DNA from: Betaproteobacteria bacterium
GTDB taxonomy: Bacteria; Pseudomonadota; Gammaproteobacteria; Burkholderiales; SG8-41
Assembly (NCBI GenBank): GCA_028292065.1
Contig: JAQGNC010000060.1
Span: 1-5,525, forward strand
Length of the DNA stretch: 5,525 nt
Direction: 5' to 3'
Shown here: one piece after another, positions 5,342 to 5,525 of the stretch
Numbering within the stretch: position 1 is the stretch's first letter
Layout of the letters: each line of letters starts with the position of its first letter
The notes under the pieces: model-generated
Told to the model about the DNA's origin: nothing
Seen by the model: the letters and a program-made list of their open reading frames with translations, nothing else
Database searches by the model: none
Position numbers and translations under genes: made by a program

Positions 5342-5520
5342 GCGTGGACTACGTCTGTGAGCAATGCGGCGCGTTGGCCGCGCTGTGCGTCAGCGACTGG
5401 GGCTACGTCGCCGCGCTGTGCGAGGACTGCATGCGTGACCGCAAGAGCTACCTCAAGCTTCCCGGCCGCGAGCGGCGCGAAGGCGGTCCGCCGCCCCCCG
5501 ACAGGGGCGCTGCCGCCTGA
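5323..5520 (+). CDS. Small CxxC...CxxC protein, probably zinc-binding
   Basis: Counted from the ATG at 5323, the product is 65 residues. It has CEQC at 12-15 and CEDC at 33-36, separated by 17 residues that contain a further cysteine at 22 (ALCVSDWGYVAALC). Two CxxC knuckles at this spacing suggest a zinc ribbon or a structural zinc site; a redox role is less likely. The C-terminal third (RERREGGPPPPDRG) looks disordered. Possible starts are ATG 5323 (no Shine-Dalgarno; CCTCC precedes it), GTG 5338 (overlapping the upstream TGA as GTGA), and GTG 5344 (with GGGGG five bases upstream). All three keep the whole cysteine region, so the end and frame are secure but the start is not. Codon use fits the genome. 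Family and partner are not recognised. Confidence 0.65.
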   Translation: MRRAGVSVDYVCEQCGALAALCVSDWGYVAALCEDCMRDRKSYLKLPGRERREGGPPPPDRGAAA

Positions 5521-5525
5521 CCGGC

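Noticed and set aside
4975..5364. Minus-strand open frames opposite the small genes at the right end
   Set aside because: They run across the end of the membrane-protein gene and the start of the next genes, have Arg/Pro/Ser-rich low-information sequence and no ribosome-binding site, while the plus-strand frames have better codon bias and, for one, a good Shine-Dalgarno.

Overview
This is a high-GC window whose gene content suggests a betaproteobacterium. The reasons are the aat-bpt-pyrD order, a quinone-type (class 2) PyrD, an HD-GYP protein of a type I associate with Burkholderiales-like genomes, and strong G/C preference at third codon positions. The taxonomic call is from memory of family and synteny patterns, not from a search. 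I see no mobile element, CRISPR array, tRNA or rRNA.

Layout. Positions 1-162 (+) hold the last 53 codons of an unidentified gene with a hydrophobic C-terminus. It converges on a minus-strand HD-GYP-like gene (227-1357), with a symmetrical inverted repeat (165-194) between the two stop codons. The minus strand then carries a compact cluster, read from right to left. It comprises aat (4503 to 3805), bpt (3821 to 3075, overlapping aat by 17 bp), pyrD (2988 to 1951) and a short RnfB-type ferredoxin gene (about 1970 to 1542, overlapping or abutting the pyrD stop). On the right, three plus-strand genes diverge from aat: a 129-residue two-helix membrane protein (4633-5022), a 68-residue basic protein (5135-5341), and a small CxxC...CxxC protein (5323-5520) overlapping the end of the previous gene.

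Function. Aat and Bpt are the two bacterial N-degron transferases. Aat adds Leu/Phe to proteins with N-terminal Lys/Arg, and Bpt adds Leu to proteins with N-terminal Asp/Glu. Together they feed ClpS/ClpAP degradation, and here they are translationally overlapped. PyrD performs the membrane-linked oxidation step of UMP synthesis. The ferredoxin carries two complete 4Fe-4S motifs like those of RnfB/RsxB but lacks RnfB's usual N-terminal anchor and Fes domain. The HD-GYP protein has lost the HD dyad itself, so it may sense or bind rather than hydrolyse cyclic-di-GMP.

The least ordinary parts are the bpt-pyrD spacer, with two short tandem-repeat tracts and an AT-rich -10-like hexamer six bases before the pyrD ATG inside a hairpin; the orphan ferredoxin with a possible CTG start; the HD-less HD-GYP protein; and the pair of overlapping small genes at the right end. 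No wholly new system is demonstrated.
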